This document shows, piece after piece, positions 16,731-25,120 of a DNA stretch of 64,000 nucleotides (within the stretch, counting starts at the first letter, position 1; every line of letters starts with the position of its first letter). This DNA is from an uncultured Eubacteriales bacterium (GTDB lineage Bacteria > Bacillota > Clostridia > Oscillospirales > Oscillospiraceae). The notes under the pieces are model-generated. The model ran no database searches and was not told where the DNA came from. It saw only the letters and a list, made by a program, of their open reading frames with translations. Location of the stretch: positions 3,300,996 through 3,364,995 of the forward strand of contig LT599017.1 of NCBI GenBank assembly GCA_900079765.1, in the 5' to 3' direction. The position numbers were made by a program, and so were the translations under genes.

Positions 16731-17951
16731 ATGGGAAGATTTATTGTAATTGTACTGGACGGCTTTGGCGTGGGCTATATGGAAGATACCGCAGTCGTCC
16801 GTCCCGCCGACATGGGGGCCGACACATGGCGGCACATCGCCGCCTCGACCCCCGGCCTAAGCTTGCCCCGGCTCGAGGAACTGGGCCTCATGAACATTGC
16901 CGGGTTTGAGACCGATACCATGCGCCTCAGCCCCACAGCTACCTGGTCAAAAGCCGCCCTGACTCACCAGGGGGCGGACACCTTCTGGGGCCACCAGGAG
17001 ATCATGGGCACGCGCCCCCGCAAGCCGGTGGAGGAACCCTTCGCCGTCCGGCTGGAGTCCACCAAGGCCGCTCTGGAGCAGGCCGGTTTCCGCGTAGAGG
17101 TCCACACCGCTCCCCAAGGCGGGCGGCTCCTGGTGGTCAACAGTGCCGTCACCGTGGCCGACAACATCGAGTGCGACCCCGGTCAGGCAGTGAATGTCAC
17201 CGCCGCCATCGACGACATTGCTTTTGAGGACGTGCTAAAGATCGGCCGCATCGTCAGGGGACAGGTTTTTGTCTCCCGGGTAATCGCCTTCGGCGGGCGG
17301 GGGGTGCACCTGCCCAGGATGCTCGCCGCCATTGAGGAGAACCCCGCCGCCAGTCTCATCGGCGTTAATGCCCCCGCCTCCGGCGTCTATAATGACGATT
17401 ACCACTGCGTCCACATGGGGTACGGTGTGGACGCGGCCACCCAGGTGGCCACCATCCTGCCCAGCCACGGCGTCCCCGTCTTCCTGGTGGGCAAGGTGGC
17501 CGACATCGTGGAGAATCCCCAGCCATCGCACAGCTATTCCATCGTCCCCACTCCAGAGGTTATGGCCAAAACGCTGGAGCTCATAGTGCACGACCCAAAT
17601 TCCTTCATTTGCACCAACGTGCAGGAGACCGATCTCTGCGGTCACCGGGAGAACGTGGCCGAGTATGTCCGTATCCTCAAGGAGGCCGACGCGGGGCTGA
17701 TCCCCATTTTGGACGCCATGTCCCCGGACGACATTCTGGTGGTCATGGCCGATCACGGGAACGACCCCACTATCGGCCACCCCCACCACACCAGGGAGTA
17801 CGTCCCTCTTATGGTACGCGGCGGCAGTCTCCGCCCCGGCCCCTTTCCCCTGCGCGCCACCCTGTCCGATGTGGGGGCCACCGTGGCCGACTACTTTGGT
17901 GCTCCCGCCCCCGAGAACGGGACCAGCTTTCTCCCTGACCTCTTACGATAA
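16731..17951 (+). CDS. yhfW: YhfW family phosphopentomutase-like metalloenzyme
   Basis: 406 residues, alkaline-phosphatase superfamily. Metal-binding features are present: Asp10 in FIVIVLDGFGVG, the Thr/Ser region ALTHQGADTFWGHQEIMG where phosphopentomutase carries its phospho-Thr, ETDLCGHREN, MADHGNDPTIGHPHHTREY. The layout is that of phosphopentomutase with its inserted cap domain (aa about 95-215). It should move or handle a phosphate on a sugar-like substrate. It is 10 bases downstream of yhfX and 12 bases upstream of yhfY. The E. coli homologue is in the same type of cluster and is uncharacterised as far as I know. Confidence 0.88.
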   Translation: MGRFIVIVLDGFGVGYMEDTAVVRPADMGADTWRHIAASTPGLSLPRLEELGLMNIAGFETDTMRLSPTATWSKAALTHQGADTFWGHQEIMGTRPRKPVEEPFAVRLESTKAALEQAGFRVEVHTAPQGGRLLVVNSAVTVADNIECDPGQAVNVTAAIDDIAFEDVLKIGRIVRGQVFVSRVIAFGGRGVHLPRMLAAIEENPAASLIGVNAPASGVYNDDYHCVHMGYGVDAATQVATILPSHGVPVFLVGKVADIVENPQPSHSYSIVPTPEVMAKTLELIVHDPNSFICTNVQETDLCGHRENVAEYVRILKEADAGLIPILDAMSPDDILVVMADHGNDPTIGHPHHTREYVPLMVRGGSLRPGPFPLRATLSDVGATVADYFGAPAPENGTSFLPDLLR

Positions 17952-17963
17952 GGAGTCCCCCCC

Positions 17964-18356
17964 ATGGATGCTTTAGACCTGCGCCTCCAGATCCTCAACC
18001 AGTCCGGCCTTCTTTCCGACAGCCACGTCCACACAGCCACCGCCCTGCGGCAGCTCTTCCTTCGGCGGTACGGCATCGAGCTGACGGAGGAGAATTCCTC
18101 CGCCTTTTTTACCCACTTCTGCATGGCGCTCCACCGTCTGGAGAGCGGGGAGTCGATCGAGCCGGTCAGCGCCCTCATCTATGAAGAGATCCAGGACCAG
18201 TATGACTACGAGAACGCCGATCTCATTGCCGAGGAGCTGGACCGCTGCATTGTCGCTCTCCCCGACTGGGAGCGGGGCTATGTTCTCATGCACCTGATCG
18301 TCCTCCTGGGCAACATCCGCCGTGCCTACGATGAGGAGATCCTGAACGGCCGGTAA
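17964..18356 (+). CDS. yhfY: YhfY family PRD-domain protein
   Basis: 130 residues made up almost entirely of one PTS-regulation domain (PRD): RLQILNQSG at the start, a central helical bundle, and RCIVALPDWERGYVLMHLIVLL at the end. PRDs are normally phosphorylated on His by PTS proteins to control regulators, but this one has no DNA- or RNA-binding domain, as in E. coli YhfY. It is the last gene of the cluster, followed by a terminator. It may adjust the pathway to sugar supply by binding another yhf protein; that is inference. Confidence 0.82.
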   Translation: MDALDLRLQILNQSGLLSDSHVHTATALRQLFLRRYGIELTEENSSAFFTHFCMALHRLESGESIEPVSALIYEEIQDQYDYENADLIAEELDRCIVALPDWERGYVLMHLIVLLGNIRRAYDEEILNGR

Positions 18357-18371
18357 ACGCCCCTGAAAATC

Positions 18372-18416
18372 AAAGCGGCCCGCACCGGCTAAACCGGCGC
18401 GGGCCGCTTTCTTTTC
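18372..18416 (+). terminator. terminator of the yhf cluster
   Basis: AAAGCGGCCCGC / GCGGGCCGCTTT perfect 12-bp stem with an inner CCGG/CCGG hairpin and a TCTTTTCCTT tail. Confidence 0.9.
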
Positions 18417-18483
18417 CTTCATATCCCCGGAATACTTCGCATATACATCCACCAGTGGAAACAAAATGCGGGGAGTGTTGTCT

Positions 18484-18732
18484 TTGAAGGGGAACATCGA
18501 GGAGCGCGCCTGTCAGCTGGCGCTTTACATCATAGAGAACAAAGCGACGGTGCGCGCGGCCGCCCAGAAGTTCGGCATCTCCAAATCCACCGTACATAAG
18601 GACCTGTCGGAGCGCCTACCCGCCTTCAATAAGCCCCTCTTTCTCCAGGTCAAGGGCGTGCTTGACGAGAACAAGGCAGAACGGCATATTCGCGGCGGCA
18701 TCGCCACGAGAAAAAAATACAAGGGCAACTAA
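18484..18732 (+). CDS. spoIIID: sporulation transcriptional regulator SpoIIID
   Basis: 82 residues. The helix-turn-helix KATVRAAAQKFGISKSTVHK and the ending RHIRGGIATRKKYKGN are diagnostic of SpoIIID, the mother-cell DNA-binding protein made during sporulation that switches genes between sigma-E and sigma-K phases. I place the start at TTG 18484 because GGGGAG lies 9 bases upstream and the resulting MKGNIEER aligns without gaps with the N-terminus of Bacillus SpoIIID (MHDYIKER); an ATG at 18466 would overlap that site. A weak sigma-E-like sequence (TCATATC at 18419, TATACAT at 18442) precedes it. It shows the organism forms endospores. Confidence 0.93.
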   Translation: MKGNIEERACQLALYIIENKATVRAAAQKFGISKSTVHKDLSERLPAFNKPLFLQVKGVLDENKAERHIRGGIATRKKYKGN

Positions 18733-18774
18733 AAAACAGTGGGCGGACCATACATGGACCGCCCACTGTTTTTA
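18733..18774. terminator. bidirectional terminator between spoIIID and aroE
   Basis: AAAACAGTGGGCGG / CCGCCCACTGTTTTT stem with A-tract on one side and T-tract on the other; serves spoIIID (plus) and the shikimate operon (minus). Confidence 0.85.
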
Positions 18775-19602
18775 TCTTATCGTCTTCCGCAATAGCCTAG
18801 CCATCGACGGGCCGTCGATCCTAGTATCGGTAAAATGCTCCAAAGCGAAGATGGCCTGCCAGAGGAGCATCCCCAACCCATTCACCGTATGGTGCCCCAG
18901 TCGCCGCGCGGCGCGCAGCAGCTCAGTCTCCGCAGGGAAATAGATAAGATCGCAAACCGCGGCCCGGCTGGGCAGCGCCTCCAAAAAGGAGAGGTCCTCA
19001 AACCGTCCCCCCGTCTCCTCCATACCCAGGCTGGAGCAGTTGACCAGCAGCTCGCTCTCCTCTGCCAGTCGCGTGAGGGTGCCGGCAGAGAAATCGGCGG
19101 GGGCCAGCACCGCCGGATCTTGTTTGCATAATTCCTCCGCTTTAGAGACGGTGCGGTTGCACACTGTCACCCGTCCGGCTCCCTGCTGGGCCAGTTTCAG
19201 AGCCACGGCCTTGGCCGCTCCCCCCGCCCCTAATAGCAGTATATTCTTTCCGGCAACGGATATCCCCTCGTCGGCTAGAGCGGCAAAAAAGCCCCGCCCG
19301 TCCGTGTTGTGTCCATATAATTTTCCATCTCTCATACATACCGTATTTACTGAGCCGTACATCCCGGCGTCCTCGTCCAGCTCGTCCATGAGAGGGACAA
19401 GCGCCTCCTTGTGAGGCATGGTGGCGTTAAACCCGGCATACCCCTCGGCCCTCGCCCGCTCCACCCAAGACTCCGTCTCCCCCCGTTTCACCTGCTGGTG
19501 TAGGTAGACATAATCAAGCCCCAGCTCTTTTAGCATAGCAGTGTGGATAAGGGGGGACTTGGAATGAGCCACCGGGTCGCCGATGACACATAGCTTTTTC
19601 AT
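18772..19602 (-). CDS. aroE: shikimate dehydrogenase
   Basis: 276 residues, NADPH-dependent reduction of 3-dehydroshikimate to shikimate. Substrate-binding SKSP (14-17), catalytic Lys65 in NATMPHKE and Asp101 in GHNTDGRGF are present; the Rossmann loop is LLLGAGGAAKAVAL and the NADPH 2'-phosphate clamp is CNRTVSKAEEL. The C-terminus keeps NGLGMLLWQAIFALEHFT. It is the last gene of the operon; its ATG overlaps the end of aroQ by four bases. The stop codon lies at the base of the shared terminator. Confidence 0.95.
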   Translation of the reverse strand: MKKLCVIGDPVAHSKSPLIHTAMLKELGLDYVYLHQQVKRGETESWVERARAEGYAGFNATMPHKEALVPLMDELDEDAGMYGSVNTVCMRDGKLYGHNTDGRGFFAALADEGISVAGKNILLLGAGGAAKAVALKLAQQGAGRVTVCNRTVSKAEELCKQDPAVLAPADFSAGTLTRLAEESELLVNCSSLGMEETGGRFEDLSFLEALPSRAAVCDLIYFPAETELLRAARRLGHHTVNGLGMLLWQAIFALEHFTDTRIDGPSMARLLRKTIR

Positions 19603-20030
19603 GCCTTTCCCTCCAGCAGGAGGTCCATAGCCATGGTGTACCCTTCAAATCCCTGCCCCGAGATCTGCCCCACGCAGGCCGGGGCGGTGACCGATATTCT
19701 GCGAAACTCTTCCCGGCTGTGGATATCCGAAATGTGTACCTCCACGGCGGGAACGGCGATGGCCTTCAATGCATCGTGGATGGCGTAGCTATAGTGAGTG
19801 TAGGCCCCGGGATTGATGATGATGCCGTCATACGCCCCTTGGGCGGCCTGGATGGTATCGATGATGGCCCCCTCATGATTACTCTGCCAGCAGACTGCCG
19901 TGGAACCGTGGGCGACGGCATACTCCTCCGCCATGCGGCACAGGGCGGCGTAGTCCTGCCGCCCGTAAATATCCGGCTCCCGCTGACCCAGCAGGTTCAG
20001 ATTGGGTCCGTTAATAACCAGAAATTTCAT
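19599..20030 (-). CDS. aroQ: 3-dehydroquinate dehydratase, type II
   Basis: 143 residues, the normal length of the small dodecameric type II enzyme. The N-terminus NGPNLNLLGQREPDIYG contains the flexible lid and catalytic Tyr22; NPGAYTHYSYAIHDAL, VEVHISDIHSREEFR (catalytic His) and GFEGYTMAMDLL complete the active site. It converts 3-dehydroquinate to 3-dehydroshikimate. It overlaps both aroK and aroE by four bases, so translation is coupled through all three genes. Confidence 0.96.
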   Translation of the reverse strand: MKFLVINGPNLNLLGQREPDIYGRQDYAALCRMAEEYAVAHGSTAVCWQSNHEGAIIDTIQAAQGAYDGIIINPGAYTHYSYAIHDALKAIAVPAVEVHISDIHSREEFRRISVTAPACVGQISGQGFEGYTMAMDLLLEGKA

Positions 20031-20527
20031 AGTAAGCCCTCCCGCTCCATGGTCTCCATCAGCCGCTCCAAGCTCTCCTCCGGCGTCTTCCCAGCCGGGA
20101 TAATATACGAAGCGTATTCTCTGTAGAGCTTTATGCGCTGTGTATACAGTTCGAATGCACGGTTTTTATCCCCCGCCAGCAGAGGCCGGCCCCCGTGATT
20201 CTCCTCGGCGATGTCTGCCGGGTCCCGGTCCAGAAAGAAGACCACCCCTGTCTCCGCCAGGGCCGCCATATTTTCCGGGCGTAGGATCACCCCGCCCCCC
20301 GTGGCGATAACTGCGTATTCCTCCCCCGCCGCGTCGCGCACCGCCGCGCTCTCCGCTTCCCGGAAACAGCCCTCGCCCCGGCCTGCGAAGATGGCAGGAA
20401 TAGTCTCCCCCTCCCGCTCCTCGATAATGGCGTCGGTCTCAATGAGCCGCCGTCCGGTGCGCCCGGCAAGTATGGCCCCCACGGTGGACTTGCCCGAGCC
20501 GGGCATCCCGATCAGTACAATGTTCAC
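20027..20527 (-). CDS. aroK: shikimate kinase
   Basis: 166 residues. P-loop GMPGSGKST at 7-15, shikimate-binding DAIIEEREGETIPAIFA and the following ATGGGVI strand, then the lid region GGRPLLAGDKN. Phosphorylates shikimate at the 3-hydroxyl with ATP. Starts at an ATG overlapping the pheA stop by four bases. Confidence 0.95.
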   Translation of the reverse strand: MNIVLIGMPGSGKSTVGAILAGRTGRRLIETDAIIEEREGETIPAIFAGRGEGCFREAESAAVRDAAGEEYAVIATGGGVILRPENMAALAETGVVFFLDRDPADIAEENHGGRPLLAGDKNRAFELYTQRIKLYREYASYIIPAGKTPEESLERLMETMEREGLL

Positions 20528-21681
20528 GGCGTGTACCCCTTATAGTTGCCCAGCACCCGCACGTCGGCGGCAAGCTGGCTCAGTTCGTGAAGCACCCCGT
20601 CCATACCCGGCGCCTCCAGGTCCCCTGTGAAATCCAGGAAGAAGAGGTATTCCCAGCTCTTCCCCTGCACAGGGCGGGACTCTATTTTCATCAGGTTCAG
20701 CCCGTGAACGGCAAAGATGGTCAGTATCTCGTGGAGGCTGCCGCTCTGGTGGGGTAAAGTGAAGAGTGCGCTGATCTTGTTTCGCTCCGTGGGCCGCTCC
20801 GGCACGGGGGACACCACTACAAACCGGGTGTAGTTCTCCGCGTTGTGGTTGACCCCCTCTGCCAAAATGTTCAGACCATAGAGCTGGGCCGCCCGGCGGG
20901 AGCATATGGCGGCGGCGGTACGGTCACCCCCTGCCGCCACCTCTTTGGCGCTCCCGGCGGTGTCTAAAGTGGGGATGCGCTGCCAGGAGCGGTGGGCGTC
21001 CAAAAATTTCTCGCTCTGCATTAAGCCCTGCTCGTGGGAGTAGACCGTCTTGATGTCCTCCAGCCCAACCCCCGGCATGGCCATGAGGCAGTGCTCCACC
21101 TTCACCTGCCACTCGCCCACAATGTTGTAAGCGTACTGGGCCAGCAGGTCATATACCTGGCGGATTGACCCGGTGGAGCTATTTTCGATGGGGAGCACCG
21201 CATAGTCCGCCTCGCCGCTCTGGAGAGCCAGGAACACATCCCCAAACCAGGGCAATCCCTTGCTGTCCACCTGGGGGCCGAAGTATCCCGCGCAGGCCTC
21301 CTCGCTGTATGCCCCAGGCTCCCCCTGGTAGACCACCCTGGGATTTATTACCGCGGGACGGATGTTTCGCCGGTTCGCCATATAGGCGGCGTAGGCGCCG
21401 TTCTCCTCTCCCTCCCGCACCAGAGTGCGCTGCTGCCGGCGGGAAATAGCCATGATGGTCTCGTACAGGGCCACCACGTCGGCTTTGAGTGTGCCGTCCG
21501 CCACCAACGCGGCCTTGGCGGAGAGCACCTCCCGCTCCCGTTGGGCGTCCAGCACGGGGAGACCTTGGGCCAGCTTATACTCCCCCACCTTATGAGTAAT
21601 GTCCATTCGCTCCTCAAAGAGCGCCACAAGTCGCCTGTCCACCGCATCGATCTCTCTGCGGTAGTCTTCCAATCCGGACAT
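20524..21681 (-). CDS. pheA: bifunctional chorismate mutase / prephenate dehydratase
   Basis: 385 residues from the ATG with a GGGAGGG site; a longer extension starting with a run of Arg codons overlaps aroC and is rejected. Residues about 4-88 are an AroQ-type chorismate mutase (YRREIDAVDRRLVALFEERM, RQQ.. region). Residues about 110-290 are prephenate dehydratase (VVYQGEPGAYSEEAC, LPIENSSTGSI, and the catalytic TRF in NAENYTRFVVV). Residues about 300-380 are an ACT regulatory domain containing the Phe-binding ESRP motif. Converts chorismate to phenylpyruvate, with feedback control by phenylalanine expected. Situated inside the shikimate operon between aroC and aroK. Confidence 0.95.
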   Translation of the reverse strand: MSGLEDYRREIDAVDRRLVALFEERMDITHKVGEYKLAQGLPVLDAQREREVLSAKAALVADGTLKADVVALYETIMAISRRQQRTLVREGEENGAYAAYMANRRNIRPAVINPRVVYQGEPGAYSEEACAGYFGPQVDSKGLPWFGDVFLALQSGEADYAVLPIENSSTGSIRQVYDLLAQYAYNIVGEWQVKVEHCLMAMPGVGLEDIKTVYSHEQGLMQSEKFLDAHRSWQRIPTLDTAGSAKEVAAGGDRTAAAICSRRAAQLYGLNILAEGVNHNAENYTRFVVVSPVPERPTERNKISALFTLPHQSGSLHEILTIFAVHGLNLMKIESRPVQGKSWEYLFFLDFTGDLEAPGMDGVLHELSQLAADVRVLGNYKGYTP

Positions 21682-21694
21682 TGCAGTCCCTCCC

Positions 21695-22675
21695 TTAAAT
21701 CCCAAGCACCTCGCAGGCCGCCAGCGCCGCCGCCGCCTCAATAACGGGCAGCGCCCGCTGGACGATACAGGGGTCGTGCCGCCCCTTGATGGACAGTTTC
21801 GCGTCGGTCATGGTCTCCAGATCTACCGTATCCTGCTCCCTGGCAATGGAGGGCGTGGCCCTGAGTGCCACCTCAAACTCCACGGGCATTCCGTTGGTGA
21901 TGCCGCCGTTTACCCCGCCCGAGTGGTTGGTACGGGTCTTAACGGCCACACCGTCCATATAAAACGCATCGTTGGCAGCACTGCCCCGCATGGCCGCAAA
22001 GTTATACCCCGCACCAAAGGCCACCGCCTTCACGGCGGGAACGGCAAAGAGTTGCTGGGAGAAGATGCCCTCCACATTACAGCCGTAGTCGGGGCTCCCC
22101 AGCCCGGCTGGCAGGCCGGTAACGGCACAGCGGATGCACCCACCCACGCTGTCCCCCTCCCGCCGCGCGTCCAGGATCTCGGACTCAATCTCGGCCTCCG
22201 TGGGGTTCTCTACTCCTGCGATGTTGGAAATAAAGGACGAAATTTCCACCCGCTGCTCCCGAAGGATGAGTTTCGCCACCGCCCCGGCAAAGACCAGGGG
22301 GGCCGTGAGCCGCCCGGAGAAGTGTCCGCCGCCCCGGTAGTCGTTGTGCCCCTCGTAACGCACCCGGCCAGCGTAGTCCGCGTGGCCCGGCCGGGGATGG
22401 ACCTTCAGGTCGGAGTAGTCCTCGGAGCGAGTGTCGGTGTTCTCAATCACAACGCAGAGAGGGGCTCCGGTGGTCCTCCCCTCGAAAACGCCGGAGAGGA
22501 TCTTGGGCTCGTCCGGTTCTTTCCGGGCCGTGGTCAGAATACCCTGCCCCGGCGCGCGCCGGGCCATCTCTCCCCGGATAAACTCCATGTCCACTAGGAT
22601 TCCCGCGGGCACACCCTCCAGTACCACGCCGATACCCACCCCGTGGGACTCACCGAAAATATGATGTTTCACCAT
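21695..22675 (-). CDS. aroC: chorismate synthase
   Basis: 326 residues, on the short side (most are 350-390), but the family signatures are present: GESHGVGIGVVLEGVPAG, RPGHADY, YRGGGHFSGRLTA and the C-terminal GRHDPCIVQRALPVIEAAAAL. FMN-dependent anti-elimination of phosphate from EPSP to give chorismate. The start is the ATG 10 bases after AAGGAG; a GTG two codons upstream falls too close to that site. Shortening is mainly in the region after GAGYNFAAMRGS. Lies 13 bases before pheA. Confidence 0.95.
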   Translation of the reverse strand: MVKHHIFGESHGVGIGVVLEGVPAGILVDMEFIRGEMARRAPGQGILTTARKEPDEPKILSGVFEGRTTGAPLCVVIENTDTRSEDYSDLKVHPRPGHADYAGRVRYEGHNDYRGGGHFSGRLTAPLVFAGAVAKLILREQRVEISSFISNIAGVENPTEAEIESEILDARREGDSVGGCIRCAVTGLPAGLGSPDYGCNVEGIFSQQLFAVPAVKAVAFGAGYNFAAMRGSAANDAFYMDGVAVKTRTNHSGGVNGGITNGMPVEFEVALRATPSIAREQDTVDLETMTDAKLSIKGRHDPCIVQRALPVIEAAAALAACEVLGI

Positions 22676-22708
22676 AATCACTCCTTACTGTTTACAACGT
22701 ATCATTCG

Positions 22709-23881
22709 TTACCCTATTGCGGTAAATATCCCGCCCAACACGGCGTAATCCTCCCAAAAATTCGGGTAGGATTTCCGCACCGAATCCGCGCCCCGCAGTT
22801 TCACCGGTCCGTCGGCCCGGGTGGCGGCAATGGCGGCCATCATGGCAATGCGGTGGTCATTGTGGCTATCCACCTCGCCCCCCCGGAGAGTGGGGACGCC
22901 CCGGATGGTCAGGCTGTCGGCCCCCTCCTCAATTTTTCCGCCCAGCCTGGTAAGCTCGCTGGCAATGGCAGAGAGCCGGTCGCTCTCCTTGATGCGCAGG
23001 CGGGCGGCGTTGACAAGTCTCGTTACCTGCCCGTCCCGCAGGGCGCACCAGGCGGCGATTGGGGGCGCCAGATCGGGGGAGCCGGACAGGTCCAGCTCCA
23101 CCTCGCCGGGCCTGCTCAGTTCCGCTGCCCAAGCCTCTAAAACCCGGTCCCCCTGGGCGGAATTAAGATTCATGCCGATGGTCTCCACCGCGTTTCCGAT
23201 GCCCTTGGCAGCGTACCAGAATCCTGCCTGGGACCAGTCGGGTTCCACAGCGCAGTCCTGGGGCTTGTAGATCTGCCCGCCGGGAATATGGAAAACCCGT
23301 TCCCCGTCGTACTCTACCACCACGCCAAACCGTGCCAGGGCGTCCAGCGTCATGTCCACATACCCCGCCGACTCCAGCGGCGTGGTCAGCCGGATCTCGG
23401 AGGGGCCGGGAAGCAGGGGCAGGGCGTAGAGGAGACCGGTAACGAACTGGCTGGACACATTTCCCGCAAGGGCGTACACCCCTGGCGTCAGCGCCCCCCG
23501 GACGGTGAGTGCGCCGTCCCCCTGCTCGTAAAAAATGTCCTTCTCCCGAAAAATCTCATAATAGGGCTCCTGGGGCCGCTCCATCAGCCGCCCCCGGCCC
23601 GTGAACACCCCGCCGCCTCTCAGCGCCAGAGCCATGGGAATGAGGAACCGCAGGGTGGAGCCGGACTCACCGCATGGCAGCGCAGGCAGCCCCTCGCCAG
23701 GGGACTTCAGCGCCGCCATACAGGCCCTGGTGGCGGCAATGTCCTGGCTTTCCGCCACGTTGGACACCCGCCCCTCTCCCCCGGCCAGGCAGGCCGCTAT
23801 GAGCAGCCGGTGGGCTTGGGATTTGGACGGCGGGGGGGTGATTACGCCGGATAGCCGCGTTGGCGTGATGATGATATCCAT
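22709..23881 (-). CDS. aroA: 3-phosphoshikimate 1-carboxyvinyltransferase (EPSP synthase)
   Basis: 390 residues from the ATG that follows GGAGGACTTT; the upstream in-frame extension is non-coding leader. PEP/S3P-binding residues are visible: PPPSKSQAHR with Lys20, PCGESGSTLRFLIPMALA, RPQEPYYEI, SSQFVTGLLYALPLL, DWSQAGFWYA, and the C-terminal catalytic DHRIAMM. In the loop after LPCG the sequence is ESGSTLR rather than the NAGTAMR of glyphosate-sensitive class I enzymes, so class II or an unusual class is likely. Transfers enolpyruvyl from PEP to shikimate 3-phosphate. Confidence 0.94.
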   Translation of the reverse strand: MDIIITPTRLSGVITPPPSKSQAHRLLIAACLAGGEGRVSNVAESQDIAATRACMAALKSPGEGLPALPCGESGSTLRFLIPMALALRGGGVFTGRGRLMERPQEPYYEIFREKDIFYEQGDGALTVRGALTPGVYALAGNVSSQFVTGLLYALPLLPGPSEIRLTTPLESAGYVDMTLDALARFGVVVEYDGERVFHIPGGQIYKPQDCAVEPDWSQAGFWYAAKGIGNAVETIGMNLNSAQGDRVLEAWAAELSRPGEVELDLSGSPDLAPPIAAWCALRDGQVTRLVNAARLRIKESDRLSAIASELTRLGGKIEEGADSLTIRGVPTLRGGEVDSHNDHRIAMMAAIAATRADGPVKLRGADSVRKSYPNFWEDYAVLGGIFTAIG

Positions 23882-24052
23882 AAAGTCCTCCAAACAATCT
23901 GTGGAAGCTGTCAGAAAAGTTGACTGACGGGGGCATGCGGTCTTTCCGTACCAAGAAAAACGTGGTGCGCCCGCTGCGCAGGCGTGCTCCCCCATGGGGG
24001 AAAATCGGATATGACCCTAATGCATCTCCCGGCTTCTTGCAGGGTCGCCCTC
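23882..24052 (-). other. long intercistronic gap between aroB and aroA
   Basis: 171 bases without coding sequence inside an otherwise overlapping operon. It contains a 14-base perfect palindrome TCCCCCATGGGGGA (23988-24001) and a GTCAG/CTGAC hairpin next to the aroA site. No terminator tail or clear promoter was found. Confidence 0.5.
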
Positions 24053-25120
24053 TCACTCCCCCAGCATCCCCAGCACCTTATCTTTTCCGATCTTATACAG
24101 CACCGCCCGGCCCAGCTCGATAAGCAAAACCAGCGTAATCTCGTCCCCCGCGCACTTCTTGTCGAGGCCCACGGCGGCGGCGTAGTGCGCCTCGTCGCAG
24201 GGGATGGCCACCGGCAGGCCCAGAGCCCCCAGCAGCACGGCCACCCTGTCGGATAGGCCGCTCGGCGTCACCCCCAGATCAGCTCCTAGCTCCAGGGCCT
24301 TCACCATCCCGGCGGCCACCGCTTGCCCGTGGGTGTAGGTCTCGTAGCCTCCCGCCAGCTCGTAGGCATGACCCAGAGTGTGCCCGAAGTTGAGAAGCAT
24401 CCGCTCTCCTATGTCCCGCTCGTCCTGAATAACTACACTCCGTTTAATGTCACAGCAAGTGTACAAAACGTGCTCGATATTCTCCATCAACTGACCCCGA
24501 CTGGGCCGTTGCTCCAGATAAGAGTAAAACGCCAAATCCTTGATACAGCCGCACTTCACCACCTCGGCCATACCGTCGGCAAAGGTAGCGTCGTCCAGGG
24601 TGCCCAGCACAGCGGGGTCCATCAGCACCAGCTTGGGCTGCCAGAAGGCCCCGGCAAGGTTCTTCCCTGCCTTCAGGTCCACGGCCACCTTGCCCCCCAC
24701 GGAGGAGTCCACCTGTGAGAGCAAGGTGGTGGGAATCTGCACGAAGTCCAATCCCCGCAGAATGGTGGCGGCGGCAAAGCCCGCCAGATCCCCCACCACG
24801 CCGCCGCCCAGGGCCACCACCGCGTCGGCGCGGGTGAGCCCCAGGTTCATGAACGCGTCATACAGCTTTTCCAGCATAGGGACCGACTTGCTCTTCTCCC
24901 CGGCGGGGACCGTGACCAACTCAGCCGCAAAGCCCGCACCCTGGAGCGAGGTCAAGACCCGCTCCCCGTACAGGGGTCCGACGGTGGAATCGGTCACCAC
25001 GGCAAGGCGATTGGCGTGGGGTAGGACTGCCTTGCAAAGATCCCCTGCCCGACTCAGTAGTCCCCGCTCGATCAAAATATCATACTCCCTGCCCGGCAAG
25101 TTCACAGTCAAAGTTCTCAT
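24053..25120 (-). CDS. aroB: 3-dehydroquinate synthase
   Basis: 355 residues from the ATG in MRTLTVNLPGREYDI, which overlaps the upstream GNAT stop (ATGA). NAD-dependent, Zn/Co enzyme converting DAHP to 3-dehydroquinate. Visible: VVALGGGVVGDLAGFAAATILRG (nucleotide and substrate binding), PTTLLSQVDSSVGGKVAVDL, and metal ligands Glu in DGMAEVVKCG, His in LNFGHTLGHAYE and His in YTHGQAVAAGM. Full-length and apparently functional. Confidence 0.96.
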   Translation of the reverse strand: MRTLTVNLPGREYDILIERGLLSRAGDLCKAVLPHANRLAVVTDSTVGPLYGERVLTSLQGAGFAAELVTVPAGEKSKSVPMLEKLYDAFMNLGLTRADAVVALGGGVVGDLAGFAAATILRGLDFVQIPTTLLSQVDSSVGGKVAVDLKAGKNLAGAFWQPKLVLMDPAVLGTLDDATFADGMAEVVKCGCIKDLAFYSYLEQRPSRGQLMENIEHVLYTCCDIKRSVVIQDERDIGERMLLNFGHTLGHAYELAGGYETYTHGQAVAAGMVKALELGADLGVTPSGLSDRVAVLLGALGLPVAIPCDEAHYAAAVGLDKKCAGDEITLVLLIELGRAVLYKIGKDKVLGMLGE

